A stretch of DNA of 64,000 nucleotides, taken from contig JAFDYQ010000013.1 of NCBI GenBank assembly GCA_018267365.1, positions 41,541-105,540 on the forward strand, written 5' to 3'. The DNA is from Bacteroidota bacterium. GTDB lineage: Bacteria > Bacteroidota > Bacteroidia > Chitinophagales > LD1. The notes under the pieces are model-generated. The model saw only the letters and a list, made by a program, of their open reading frames with translations, did no database searches and was not told where the DNA came from. Positions 1 to 8,544 of the stretch are shown piece by piece (within the stretch, counting starts at the first letter, position 1; each line of letters starts with the position of its first letter). Position numbers and translations under genes: made by a program.

Positions 1-1
1 C

Positions 2-709
2 AGCCGCATCTCCGTGGAGGGCTTCTTCAAGCAGTACTACAATGTCCCCTTCCTGCTGGATGACTCTATCTCGCTGGCCAATCAGGGCAGCAACTTCGGA
101 GTAGTGGGCAATGCTCCTGCACAGAGCACTAACAAGGGCAGGTCCTACGGTGGTGAGTTTCTCTTTGAGCAGAAATTGTACAAGGGATGGTTTGGTATTC
201 TGTCTTACACGCTGTTCTGGAGCCAGTTTCAGGATAAGTACGGCGTGTATCAATCCTCCAGCTGGGATACGCGCCACATCATTAGCCTCACAGCGGGCAA
301 GAAGTTTAAGCGTAACTGGGAGCTGGGGGCTAGATGGCGCGTACAGGGCGGATCTCCATATACGCCTTATGACATAGCCTACTCCACGCTCATACCGGTC
401 TACACGGCAAATCCTGGCGGCGTATTCGACTATAATAGACAGAACTCTCTTCGCCTGCCGTGGTTTCACCAACTGGATATGCGCGTGACCAAGAAGTGGT
501 ACCTCAAGGCGCTGTCTATAGAGCTCTACCTCGATATACAGAATGTCTACTACCACAAGCAAAAGCAGCAGGACCTGTTTACTATAAAACGCGATGCTAA
601 CGGACAGCCGCTAGTAGATCCATCAGACCCGACACGCTACATCCCTAACCTGCTGGCCAATACTTCCGGAGTACTACAGCCGGGGCTGGGACTCGTGATC
701 AGCTATTGA
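2..709 (+). CDS. TonB-dependent receptor, C-terminal part (5' end outside window)
   Basis: The frame is open from the left edge, so only the last ~235 residues of a longer outer-membrane protein are present. The segment shows alternating hydrophobic/aromatic strands and a last strand ending in a tyrosine (GLVISY), as in C-terminal beta-barrel strands of TonB-dependent receptors. Residues such as the GGSPYTPYD turn and the DIQNVY strand are typical of Bacteroidota receptors of the carboxypeptidase-regulatory-domain type. The GTG at 14 is an internal valine, not a start. The substrate cannot be told from this part. The family call is good; SusC-type is less likely because no SusD-like gene follows. 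Confidence 0.75.
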   Translation, partial: SRISVEGFFKQYYNVPFLLDDSISLANQGSNFGVVGNAPAQSTNKGRSYGGEFLFEQKLYKGWFGILSYTLFWSQFQDKYGVYQSSSWDTRHIISLTAGKKFKRNWELGARWRVQGGSPYTPYDIAYSTLIPVYTANPGGVFDYNRQNSLRLPWFHQLDMRVTKKWYLKALSIELYLDIQNVYYHKQKQQDLFTIKRDANGQPLVDPSDPTRYIPNLLANTSGVLQPGLGLVISY

Positions 710-723
710 CCGAGATAGAAGTG

Positions 724-1434
724 CTACCACTCAATAGGCTGACCATCGCGATAGAAGCCTCCGGTGGGACCATCCGGGCCGAGCGTAGCAGCCCATACGA
801 TCCCCTTGGCACCCTCGCTGACAGGACGTGCACCATAGGCGGCAGTTCCCGGATAGGTAGCTACAAATCCGGGACAAACTGCGTTGATCTTGATACCTGT
901 ATCTTTTAGCTCGTGGGCCAGATGAATGGTGAGCGCATTGAGCGCAGTTTTAGTGATGCTGTAGACTGGCGTGGCTCCGGGCCTTGCGCCGATACCAAAA
1001 GAAGGGTCGTGGAAGGAACCAGCCCCGCTGGATACATTCACTATCCGCGGAGCATCGCTGCGCTGCAGCAAAGGAGCGAAGGCCCTGATCATGCGCCATG
1101 CACCGAGCAGATTGGTGTCCAGCGCTTCATGTACGAATGCAGTTTCTGTCTCCAGTGCATGTGCACCCTGGTCATAATAGGCACCTGCATTATTGATAAG
1201 CACGTCCAGTTTCTCATAGTCTCTCTCTATGGTCCTGCACAGCGCCTCTATACTGCCGGGGTCGGTTACATCCAGCTGTTCGGCTTGCAGATTCGCCGGG
1301 CCTGCCAGAGATTTGGCTTGATAGATATCCCGGGCGGAGACGATGACGAAATAGCCCAGTTGTGACAGCTGTCTGGCAGTTTCAAACCCGAGACCGGTTT
1401 CCCGGCTCACTCCGGTGATCAATGCTACTTTCAT
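724..1434 (-). CDS. Short-chain dehydrogenase/reductase
   Basis: A 236-residue classical SDR. It has an N-terminal nucleotide-binding TG motif (residues 7-8, in a slightly lengthened glycine loop), NNAG at 81-84, the catalytic serine region around 135-137 and Y158-x3-K162. The size matches single-domain cytosolic NAD(P)H-dependent reductases. It is convergent with the receptor (14-bp gap) and divergent from the carotenoid gene at 1551. Closest in style to carbonyl-reductase-like SDRs. The substrate is unknown, and a role in pigment metabolism would be guesswork from position alone. Confidence 0.85.
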   Translation of the reverse strand: MKVALITGVSRETGLGFETARQLSQLGYFVIVSARDIYQAKSLAGPANLQAEQLDVTDPGSIEALCRTIERDYEKLDVLINNAGAYYDQGAHALETETAFVHEALDTNLLGAWRMIRAFAPLLQRSDAPRIVNVSSGAGSFHDPSFGIGARPGATPVYSITKTALNALTIHLAHELKDTGIKINAVCPGFVATYPGTAAYGARPVSEGAKGIVWAATLGPDGPTGGFYRDGQPIEW

Positions 1435-1550
1435 GATTTCCCCTTTTTAGGAAAGATAACAACAGGAGAAGTAGCAAGGTTCGTTTGTTAAATAATTCTT
1501 CGGCGAACATTTCGTATCACGCCTTGTTATCAGGGTGTAATGAGATTATT

Positions 1551-2291
1551 ATGGTTAGTATTGCCGCCGATATGATGGATAGCTCTTCGGGCAAAAGTGT
1601 GCGCTGGGTGGTAGCCATACTAGTGATCCTGCATGCGGTAGGCATTGCAGGTCTTCATACTGTTCATTATAGCTATTGGTTTGAGACTATCACCTGGCTC
1701 AATCTGCTCGTCAGCTTCACACTGGTCCTGAGCTATTACCGCGGGTGGACAGGCATGCAGGTACTCTTCATAGCGGCAGCTATGGGTATATCTCTGATGG
1801 CAGAGATCATTGGCGTTCAGCGCGGTATCCTCTTTGGCGCCTACCACTATGAACGCATGGCCGGGCCTGGACTGCTGGGCGTCCCCTTGGTGATAGGGTT
1901 GAACTGGGTACTCCTCACGATTTGTACGGGTACATTTGCCGCAGCTTTGTTTCATCACACCGGGGCGCGCATACTGATAGCTGCAGCGATGATGGTGGGT
2001 ATAGATATACTACTCGAGCAGTTTGCCATGCAGCATCACCTCTGGGCGTGGGATAGCTCCACACCGCCTCTTTTCAACTACCTGACCTGGGGCGCGGTAG
2101 CTCTGGTACTACAGCTACTCTACGCCATGCTATGGAAGGATCAGGGCAATAAAATAGCTGTGGCCTATCTGGTCATTCTGTTGTTATTTCTGGTCACGGA
2201 CGGGCTTTTTGCCCATGGTACTATGCACATGGGTGCATGGACCGATCCTCATCATTTGATTAGTTTTGATCACGTAGTAAAGTCAGGGTAG
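1551..2291 (+). CDS. cruF: Carotenoid biosynthesis membrane protein, CruF-like (DUF422)
   Basis: A polytopic membrane protein of ~247 residues with about seven hydrophobic segments. The GILFGAYHY and LGVPLVIGLNW signatures are those of the DUF422/CruF family, whose studied members are 1',2'-hydratases acting on acyclic psi end groups of carotenoids. The frame is open back to a TTG at 1485, but ATG 1551 starts just before the first membrane segment and fits family length. The stop lies 2 bp before the MerR-type start at 2294, so the two are probably co-transcribed. This enzyme implies an acyclic or monocyclic hydroxylated pigment. Function is inferred from family and neighbours. Confidence 0.8.
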   Translation: MVSIAADMMDSSSGKSVRWVVAILVILHAVGIAGLHTVHYSYWFETITWLNLLVSFTLVLSYYRGWTGMQVLFIAAAMGISLMAEIIGVQRGILFGAYHYERMAGPGLLGVPLVIGLNWVLLTICTGTFAAALFHHTGARILIAAAMMVGIDILLEQFAMQHHLWAWDSSTPPLFNYLTWGAVALVLQLLYAMLWKDQGNKIAVAYLVILLLFLVTDGLFAHGTMHMGAWTDPHHLISFDHVVKSG

Positions 2292-2293
2292 GC

Positions 2294-3166
2294 ATGGGAC
2301 AGTATTCTATCAAAGATGTAGAGGTGCTATCAGGTATCAAAGCGCACACCCTGCGTATATGGGAGAAGCGCTATGACTTTCTGAAGCCGGAGCGTACAGA
2401 TACCAATATCCGCTACTACAATGACTATCAGCTCCGGCTGATACTCAATATCAGCACGCTCAACCGCAAAGGCTATAAGATATCCCGTATAGCTCACATG
2501 ACGGAGAAGGAGCTCAACGCGGAGCTGCTGCGCAGCAGTGATGAGGCCGACACGGATGATCAGACTGACAGGCTGGTCCGTGCCATGATAGACTTTGAGG
2601 CTGATGCCTTTGAGAAGGTCATCAACCAGCTCACCAATAAGTTTGGTTTTGAGGATACGTGTATCCGTCTCTTCTTTCCCTTTATGATGCGTACGGGTGT
2701 GCTATGGACGGCCGGCACTATACGCCCCGCTCAGGAGCACTTTGTGACCAACCTCCTCCGCAGAAAGCTGCTGGCGGCCATAGATCGCGTACAGACACCG
2801 GTCCGAGACGATGCAAAGTGCTATGTCCTCTTCCTGCCCGAGGGGGAAAACCATGAGACACTGCTGCTCTTCACTGAGTACCTGCTGCGTCTGCGTAGCC
2901 AGCATGTAGTCTACCTGGGCAGTGCCGTACCGTTGGAGGATCTCGTATACGTCCGCGATGCCTTCCGCCCGGATGTGCTCGTCACCTACATATCCATAGA
3001 GCAGGAGACCATCAGTACACAGGAGTACCTGCGCCAGCTGGCAGAGATATATCCTGATACCCGTATACTGGCAGGTGGTGCGCGCCTGACCCAGCCAGAT
3101 CTCCATCTGGCTGCCCATATCACCGTGGTCAACTCAGTAGCCGCGCTGAAGGAGGCTATCTCCTGA
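2294..3166 (+). CDS. MerR-family regulator with cobalamin-binding domain (CarH/LitR-like photoreceptor)
   Basis: The N-terminal ~70 residues form a MerR winged helix (TLRIWEKRYDFLKPERTDTN is the characteristic core). The C-terminal part matches a cobalamin-binding two-domain module: W138-x9-E148-H149 is the W-x9-EH signature of CarH that caps adenosylcobalamin, and H187 in an E-x-H context sits where the lower axial histidine is expected. CarH proteins are known to bind operators as dark tetramers and fall apart in light. Here the gene lies directly upstream of an ECF sigma-crtI-crtB unit whose promoter carries two palindromes, so it is the likely repressor of that unit. The glycine usually found three residues after the axial histidine is replaced (ENHETL). 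Confidence 0.85.
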   Translation: MGQYSIKDVEVLSGIKAHTLRIWEKRYDFLKPERTDTNIRYYNDYQLRLILNISTLNRKGYKISRIAHMTEKELNAELLRSSDEADTDDQTDRLVRAMIDFEADAFEKVINQLTNKFGFEDTCIRLFFPFMMRTGVLWTAGTIRPAQEHFVTNLLRRKLLAAIDRVQTPVRDDAKCYVLFLPEGENHETLLLFTEYLLRLRSQHVVYLGSAVPLEDLVYVRDAFRPDVLVTYISIEQETISTQEYLRQLAEIYPDTRILAGGARLTQPDLHLAAHITVVNSVAALKEAIS

Positions 3167-3227
3167 TCTTTTTCAAAGCAGTAAATTTTAATCTTTTGGG
3201 ATTCAATGTGTTGAGTGCCCGCTAGTC

Positions 3228-3263
3228 TTTTGTTTAATATTTTTCACAAAAGATTAAACAAAA
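3228..3263. promoter_or_regulatory. Palindrome 1 upstream of ECF sigma gene (putative CarH-type operator)
   Basis: Perfect 11-bp inverted repeat, TTTTGTTTAAT at 3228-3238 and ATTAAACAAAA at 3253-3263, with a 14-nt spacer. It shares the TGTTTAA/TTAAACA core with palindrome 2, and the centres are 44 bp apart, about four helical turns. A further copy of TTTAATCTTTTG lies at 3187-3198, matching the right half-site in reverse. Binding by the upstream MerR/B12 protein is inferred. Confidence 0.6.
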
Positions 3264-3274
3264 TTCCTTTCTAC

Positions 3275-3304
3275 TGTTTAACTTTGTGTTACAAAAGTTA
3301 AACA
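3275..3304. promoter_or_regulatory. Palindrome 2 overlapping the sigma-gene -7 box
   Basis: Perfect 11-bp inverted repeat, TGTTTAACTTT at 3275-3285 and AAAGTTAAACA at 3294-3304, spacer 8 nt, ending 1 nt before the ATG at 3306. The left arm contains TAACTTTG (3279-3286), which matches the Bacteroidota -7 consensus TAnnTTTG. A protein bound here would block transcription start. No convincing -33 TTTG was found at the usual distance. Confidence 0.6.
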
Positions 3305-3305
3305 A

Positions 3306-3815
3306 ATGACATTTGCCAGCCAGCTTTTACAATACGAACCCAGCCTTAAATCTCTCGCTTTTTACCTGACCGGCAGTGCCGCCCGTAGTGAAGACCTGAT
3401 ACAGGAGACCTACTACCGGGCGCTGCGCAATGAAGACAAGTACCAGCAAGGCACTAACCTGAAGGCATGGCTGAGTACCATCATGCGCAATATCTTTATC
3501 AATGACTATCACAAGAAGAAAGTAGTGCAGCCTATAGGCGATGGCGACCGTGAGGTGCGCGATACCTACCGCACGGAGATCAACGGCTCCTACAGAAACT
3601 TCCTGTCACAGGAGATCAGCCATGCTATGGAGACGGTCAATAGTGATTTTACCAAGCCATTCCTGATGTATTTTTCAGGGTTTCAGTACCAGGAGATAGC
3701 TGAGCAGCTACACCTGCCTATAGGTACTGTAAAGAGCCGCATACACTCTGCGCGCAAAGAGCTACAGACGCGCCTGCGCGCAATGGGCATAGAAAATGCA
3801 GCATACCTCAACTAA
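3306..3815 (+). CDS. ECF RNA polymerase sigma factor of the carotenoid locus
   Basis: A 169-residue sigma-70 family protein with only regions 2 and 4. Region 2 includes SEDLIQETYYRALRNEDKY and the WLSTIMRNIFINDY helix. Region 4 carries the helix-turn-helix YQEIAEQLHLPIGTVKSR near the C-terminus. It overlaps the open frame of crtI and precedes the crtI start by 7 bp, so sigma-crtI-crtB form one operon. No anti-sigma gene is visible on either side, which suggests that control acts on its transcription, through the palindromes and the CarH-like protein. The arrangement recalls carQ of Myxococcus but the protein order differs. Confidence 0.9.
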   Translation: MTFASQLLQYEPSLKSLAFYLTGSAARSEDLIQETYYRALRNEDKYQQGTNLKAWLSTIMRNIFINDYHKKKVVQPIGDGDREVRDTYRTEINGSYRNFLSQEISHAMETVNSDFTKPFLMYFSGFQYQEIAEQLHLPIGTVKSRIHSARKELQTRLRAMGIENAAYLN

Positions 3816-3822
3816 CCTCATT

Positions 3823-5334
3823 ATGGGAAAAGACCAACATGTGATCGTGATAGGGTCGGGATTTGCCGGGCTGAGCGCTGCCAGCACACTGGCACAGCAG
3901 GGCTACCGGGTGACTATGCTGGAGAAAAACGACCAGCCCGGAGGCCGCGCGAGGCTCTATGAAGAGGGAGGGTTCACCTTTGATATGGGGCCTAGCTGGT
4001 ACTGGATGCCGGCTGTATTTGAGGATTACTATCGTCATTTTGGGCACACGGCTTCAGACTTTTATGATCTGCGCCGGCTAGACCCGTCCTACCGTGTTTT
4101 CACCACCGGTGAGGGAGCAGATGTACCTGCCGCCTTTGATAGCCTGGTAGCATTCTTTGAAAGTAGAGAGAAGGGTGCGGGAGCAAGGTTGAAAGCCTTT
4201 CTGGATGAGGCAAAGACGAAGTACGACATAGCTATGAGCGATCACGTACACCGTCTGAGTGACTCCATCACAGAGTTTCTGGATATCAGCACGCTGCTCG
4301 GCACCACGCGGCTGCAGATGTTTCACTCGCTGAAAAAGGTGATCCGGTCAAAGTTTAAAGACCCGCTGCTGGTGAGTATACTGGAGTTTCCATCACTTTT
4401 CCTGGGCGCTACACCGGAGACCACACCCGCGCTCTACAGCATGATGAACTATGCAGACCTGGTACTCGGCACCTGGTATCCTATGGGTGGCATGTACGAG
4501 ATCATACGCGCCATGGTGCGCATAGCGGAGGAGCAGGGCGTAGAGATCATCTGCGGCTCGGAGGTGACCAGTATAGATGTGGTCAGTGGCTTGGCCAGAG
4601 GAGTAGTATGCGGCGCTGTACGCTATAGCGCAGATGCAGTCATAGCTACCTCAGACTATCACTATACCGAGCAAAAGCTACTGCCTGAGCAGTACCGCCG
4701 CTACGATGAGCGCTACTGGGATGCGCGCACTATGTCTCCCTCGGCGCTGATCTACTACCTGGGTATAGATCGCAGGCTACCGGGCCTGCTGCATCACAAC
4801 CTTTTCTTTGACGAGGACTTTGCCATACATGCCCGGGAGATATACAGTGACCCTCAGTGGCCATCGGCACCGCTTTTCTATGTGTGTGCGCCGTCTGTGA
4901 CAGATCCCGGAGTAGCACCTGATGGCAGTGAGAATCTATTCCTGCTCATGCCGCTGGCGCCTGGCCTGGAGGATACGGAGGAGATGCGGCGCAAGTACTT
5001 TGATATCATGATCTCGCGGCTGGAGCAGCGTATCGGGCAACCTTTTCGTGAAAAGATTGTTGTACAAAAGAGCTACTGCATCCGTGACTTTGAAAAAGAC
5101 TATCATGCCTACAAAGGCAATGCCTACGGACTGGCCAATACGCTGATGCAGACAGCTATACTGAAGCCTAAGATGCGCTCTGCCAAGGTGAAGAACCTGC
5201 TCTATGCAGGCCAGCTCACAGTGCCCGGGCCGGGGGTGCCGCCAGCCATCATCTCGGGCCAGATAGCGGCCGGGGCCCTGATGAAACAGCTAAAGAAAAC
5301 ATCTATACACACTAAAACTCACGCCCATGTTTAA
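3823..5334 (+). CDS. crtI: Phytoene desaturase
   Basis: About 503 residues, normal for bacterial CrtI. The N-terminus has the FAD dinucleotide fold GSGFAGLSAA (G11, G13, G16) followed by the second glycine motif PGGRARLYEEGGFTFDMGPS. The C-terminus carries the family hallmark PGPGVPPAIISGQIAAG. The enzyme introduces double bonds into phytoene to give lycopene or related acyclic products. An ATG at 3796 is in frame but lies inside the sigma gene; ATG 3823, just before the Rossmann strand, is preferred. It overlaps crtB by 8 bp. Confidence 0.95.
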   Translation: MGKDQHVIVIGSGFAGLSAASTLAQQGYRVTMLEKNDQPGGRARLYEEGGFTFDMGPSWYWMPAVFEDYYRHFGHTASDFYDLRRLDPSYRVFTTGEGADVPAAFDSLVAFFESREKGAGARLKAFLDEAKTKYDIAMSDHVHRLSDSITEFLDISTLLGTTRLQMFHSLKKVIRSKFKDPLLVSILEFPSLFLGATPETTPALYSMMNYADLVLGTWYPMGGMYEIIRAMVRIAEEQGVEIICGSEVTSIDVVSGLARGVVCGAVRYSADAVIATSDYHYTEQKLLPEQYRRYDERYWDARTMSPSALIYYLGIDRRLPGLLHHNLFFDEDFAIHAREIYSDPQWPSAPLFYVCAPSVTDPGVAPDGSENLFLLMPLAPGLEDTEEMRRKYFDIMISRLEQRIGQPFREKIVVQKSYCIRDFEKDYHAYKGNAYGLANTLMQTAILKPKMRSAKVKNLLYAGQLTVPGPGVPPAIISGQIAAGALMKQLKKTSIHTKTHAHV

Positions 5335-6211
5335 CCTATTCGTCAAAACCAGTACGGCCTGCAGCAGGCTAGTGACCCAGGCGTACAGCACCAGTTTCTC
5401 TCTCGGTATCCGCACGCTGCATCCGCGCCTGAGAGATGCGATCTATGGCATCTACGGCATGGTACGCTATGCAGATGAGATCGTAGATACTTTTCATGAC
5501 TTTGACAAGAAGGCACTGCTGGCCAAATTTAAAGCAGATACCTATGAGGCCATCAGAGACGGTATCAGCCTGAATCCGATACTGCAAAGCTACCAGCTGG
5601 TGGTGAACCGCTACCAGATACCAGCGGAGCTGACAGAGGCATTCTTTCGCAGTATGGAGATGGACCTGTATGAGACCGCCTATGGCCGTGAGGGCTATGA
5701 AGAGTATATATATGGCTCGGCAGAGGTAGTGGGGCTCATGTGCCTCTATGTTTTCACCGAAGGTGACAAGGACATGTATGCTACGCTGGAGCCATCGGCG
5801 CGTGCTCTGGGTGCTGCCTTTCAGAAGGTCAATTTCCTGCGCGATATGGGCAGCGATTTTGACGAGCGGGGCAGGGTGTACTTTCCGGGCATAGACTTTG
5901 CCCGCTTTGGCGATGCTGCCAAGCAGCAGATAGAGCAGGAGATAGCGCATGACTTTGCGCTGGCGCTGGAGGGCATACGCCAGCTGCCTGTCACTGCACG
6001 TGGCGGTGTACTGCTGGCGTATAAATATTATATGAGGTTGTTTGCCCGTATACGCCACACGCCGGCCAGCGTGATCAGCACCGTGCGCATACGCGTGCCG
6101 GACATGGAGAAGCTACTCCTGCTATGTGTGACACTGACAGGTGAGTCAGTGAAAAAAGCCTTCGGCCAGACTACACTGCGCAGGGTAGAGAGCTACCAGC
6201 AGGCAGCGTAA
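5327..6211 (+). CDS. crtB: Phytoene synthase
   Basis: A 294-residue squalene/phytoene synthase family enzyme that condenses two geranylgeranyl diphosphates. Both Asp-rich substrate motifs are present: D50-x3-D54 (DEIVD) and D173-x3-D177 in FLRDMGSDFDERGRVYFP. It overlaps the end of crtI by 8 bp, indicating translational coupling. No lycopene cyclase, ketolase or hydroxylase follows; the next gene is a response regulator after a 111-bp gap. Confidence 0.95.
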   Translation: MFNLFVKTSTACSRLVTQAYSTSFSLGIRTLHPRLRDAIYGIYGMVRYADEIVDTFHDFDKKALLAKFKADTYEAIRDGISLNPILQSYQLVVNRYQIPAELTEAFFRSMEMDLYETAYGREGYEEYIYGSAEVVGLMCLYVFTEGDKDMYATLEPSARALGAAFQKVNFLRDMGSDFDERGRVYFPGIDFARFGDAAKQQIEQEIAHDFALALEGIRQLPVTARGGVLLAYKYYMRLFARIRHTPASVISTVRIRVPDMEKLLLLCVTLTGESVKKAFGQTTLRRVESYQQAA

Positions 6212-6285
6212 AATCAGGGCACTTTACTTCTTGTATATTACCAGTAGACACTTGTAAGATAGGCAGGGATCCGTGCAACTATCCG

Positions 6286-6302
6286 TGTACAGAAACTGTA
6301 CA
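6286..6302. promoter_or_regulatory. 17-bp palindrome before the response-regulator gene
   Basis: TGTACAG, AAA, CTGTACA form a perfect inverted repeat 20 bp upstream of the ATG at 6323. It could be an operator or a short mRNA hairpin; no T-run follows. No other copy was noticed in the window. Confidence 0.35.
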
Positions 6303-6322
6303 TACCTGAAAATACCTCTCGC

Positions 6323-6793
6323 ATGGATCCCCTCATAGATATCCTCATAGTAGAAGACAATCCGCATGATGTTTTATTCATAAAGCAAGCTATCAATGAG
6401 GTGGGCCTGCTGCTGAATGTGAAGCATATACAGAATGGCGCAGATGCTATAGACTACTTTAATAACCTCACAGCAAGTAGCGGCATACCGCCGCGGCTGA
6501 TCCTGTCAGATATCCGCATGCCCAAGATGGATGGCTATGAATTTATGCAGTATATAAAAGGCAATGATAAGCTGCGCGATGTGCCGCTGGTAGTAGTATC
6601 TACCTCAGAGCAGGATGCAGATATAGAGCGCAGCTACCGCCTGGGTGCCAATAGCTACCTGATCAAGCCTATGGATGTGACCATATTCATCGATACCCTG
6701 GTGCGTGTATTCCGGTATTGGCTCGGGGTGAATCAGCCACCACGCGAAGAGCACACACGCGAGGCATTCATGCGGTTCAGCACAGCGGCCTAG
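6323..6793 (+). CDS. Single-domain response regulator (CheY/Rcp1-like)
   Basis: A 156-residue protein made of one receiver domain. The acidic pair E11/D12, phospho-acceptor D63 in SDIRMPKMDG, and the conserved switch region VVVSTSEQ and lysine in LIKPM are all present. There is no DNA-binding output domain. The long beta4-alpha4 and C-terminal helix resemble Rcp1-type regulators that partner with phytochrome-like or PAS kinases. No kinase gene is adjacent; the nearest in this window is at 22810. It may work in trans. Confidence 0.9.
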   Translation: MDPLIDILIVEDNPHDVLFIKQAINEVGLLLNVKHIQNGADAIDYFNNLTASSGIPPRLILSDIRMPKMDGYEFMQYIKGNDKLRDVPLVVVSTSEQDADIERSYRLGANSYLIKPMDVTIFIDTLVRVFRYWLGVNQPPREEHTREAFMRFSTAA

Positions 6794-6836
6794 CCCCCCA
6801 TCTGGTCAGCTGCCTCAGCCGATTAGCTTTAAATTT

Positions 6837-6844
6837 TATCTTTG
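6837..6844 (+). promoter_or_regulatory. -7 promoter box for the glycosyltransferase gene
   Basis: TATCTTTG matches the Bacteroidota -7 consensus TAnnTTTG and lies 16 bp before the ATG at 6861. No good -33 TTTG at 19-21 bp was seen. Confidence 0.45.
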
Positions 6845-6860
6845 TTTAAAACAGGGATAA

Positions 6861-7883
6861 ATGAATGAAAAACCGACGGTGATATGTATCACGCCAGTGA
6901 AAAATGAAGCGTGGATACTGGAGCAGTTTCTGACTGCTACCTCGCTCTGGGCAGATCACATCATCATAGCAGATCAAAACTCAAACGATAATAGCCGTGA
7001 AATAGCCGCCAGGTTTCCTAAAGCACGAGTAGTAAACAATCCCGGCCAGTATAACGAATATGAAAGAACAAGACTGCTACTCAAAGAGGCACGGAGCATA
7101 CCGGGCCCACGCCTCATCATGGCGCTAGATGCAGATGAGTTTCTGGCAGCCGACTATGCCGGCTCTGATGATTGGCAGAGGGTACTGGAGGCTGCCCCGG
7201 GCACTATCATCCAGATGGAGCGGGTCAACATAGCACCGGGATTCAAGCAATATTTTAACCCGATCAATATGGTGCTGGGACTGATGGATGACAATGTGGC
7301 GACCATAGAGACTACCTCTAAGGCTAATATCCATAATATAAGGGTGCCCTGGCCCACAGATGCTCAAGTACTGAAGCTAAACCAACTCAAGGCGCTGCAC
7401 ATAGATGCCATAGACTATGGCAGGGTGATCAGCAAACTGCGCTGGTACCAGGTATTTGAGCGCACGGTCAATAAGAAAGAGACCTTTGTACTCTTGAATA
7501 AATACAAATGCTATGACAACGAGGCTGAGTTCCTCCGTTCTCTGCATCTACAGCCCGTGCGGGAAGAATGGTTTGCCGGCTACGATGCGCAGGGCCTGCA
7601 CCTGCGGGATATCCGTGTCAGTGCATCCAGCTATTGGTGGGATGCCGAGGTGCTGCAGTTTCTGGATCAGAACGGTACCAACGACTACCGCCTCCTGAAT
7701 ATATGGGGCAAAGACTGGGTAGAAGCTGCAAAAAGTAAGAATCTGAAAGACCCTGCGCGCTTCAGAAATACACAGGGGCCACTGGACCGCTGGGTATACC
7801 GATACTGGTACCGACATGCCAAGAATGACTCTAAAGGCGTACCGGTGATCAATAGTATCTTAAACCGGCTCGGATACCATTAG
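6861..7883 (+). CDS. Glycosyltransferase family 2 protein
   Basis: A 340-residue GT-A fold enzyme. It opens with the family-2 strand VICITPVKNEAWILEQF, then ADQNSNDNS, then the metal-binding ALDADEF (DxD) near residue 92. There is no membrane segment, so it is cytosolic or peripheral. The second half, rich in aromatic residues, is not a known domain to me. The donor and acceptor are unknown; envelope or exopolysaccharide glycans are the usual targets of such stand-alone enzymes. Confidence 0.8.
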   Translation: MNEKPTVICITPVKNEAWILEQFLTATSLWADHIIIADQNSNDNSREIAARFPKARVVNNPGQYNEYERTRLLLKEARSIPGPRLIMALDADEFLAADYAGSDDWQRVLEAAPGTIIQMERVNIAPGFKQYFNPINMVLGLMDDNVATIETTSKANIHNIRVPWPTDAQVLKLNQLKALHIDAIDYGRVISKLRWYQVFERTVNKKETFVLLNKYKCYDNEAEFLRSLHLQPVREEWFAGYDAQGLHLRDIRVSASSYWWDAEVLQFLDQNGTNDYRLLNIWGKDWVEAAKSKNLKDPARFRNTQGPLDRWVYRYWYRHAKNDSKGVPVINSILNRLGYH

Positions 7884-7907
7884 CCGGGCAATGGGTCTGC
7901 ACCGGGG

Positions 7908-8381
7908 TCACTCGCCGTCATAGGCGGCCTGTATCGCGGCTATATCGAGCTTGACCATGCTCCAGAGTGCCTTCATGGCTCGCGCTGACTTCTCAGGATC
8001 TCCAGTCATCCACTTGTCAAACATAGAAGGCACCACCTGCCAGCTCACGCCATATTTGTCTTTCAGCCAGCCGCAGGCCTGCGCCGTACCGCCATCTGCC
8101 AGGAGGCCATCCCACACGCGGTCTATCTCCTCCTGGGTATCGCATGGCGCTACCAGTGACAGAGCGCCTGTATAAGCTTCCCAAGGCCCGCCGTTCAGTA
8201 TCATAAACTGCTGGCCATTCAGCTCCATATGAATGGTCATGACGCTACCCTCCGGCCGCGGTGCCCCTTTGCCATAGTAAGTGGTCTTGGTCACTTTAGA
8301 GTTTGGGAAAGTTTTGGTGTACAGTGCAGCGGCTTCCTCTGCGGTATCATTGTGCCAGAGACATGGATAGATGGGTTTCAT
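7908..8381 (-). CDS. VOC-family protein (PhnB/glyoxalase-like fold)
   Basis: A 157-residue protein of the YdhE/PhnB subgroup, recognised by the opening KPIYPCLWHNDTAEEAAALY, the MTIHMELNGQQFMILNGGP stretch and the closing tryptophan-rich GWLKDKYGVSWQVVP. Older annotations call these 3-demethylubiquinone methyltransferase-like, which their sequence does not support. Members usually act as metal-dependent dioxygenase-like or resistance proteins; the substrate is unknown. It is convergent with the glycosyltransferase. Confidence 0.8.
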   Translation of the reverse strand: MKPIYPCLWHNDTAEEAAALYTKTFPNSKVTKTTYYGKGAPRPEGSVMTIHMELNGQQFMILNGGPWEAYTGALSLVAPCDTQEEIDRVWDGLLADGGTAQACGWLKDKYGVSWQVVPSMFDKWMTGDPEKSARAMKALWSMVKLDIAAIQAAYDGE

Positions 8382-8544
8382 TTTATTTTGGTTTTAGTGG
8401 TCAATGGTATATCGCAAAGATGCGACTATCATGTCATATATCCGGTGTATAAATACGACAGATGTGAGGTGCAACCACGGCTCACGATAGTGCGTCTGTA
8501 TAATTCATCGCTACTCAGAGTTCCGATTTTGATCGTTTTTTTGA

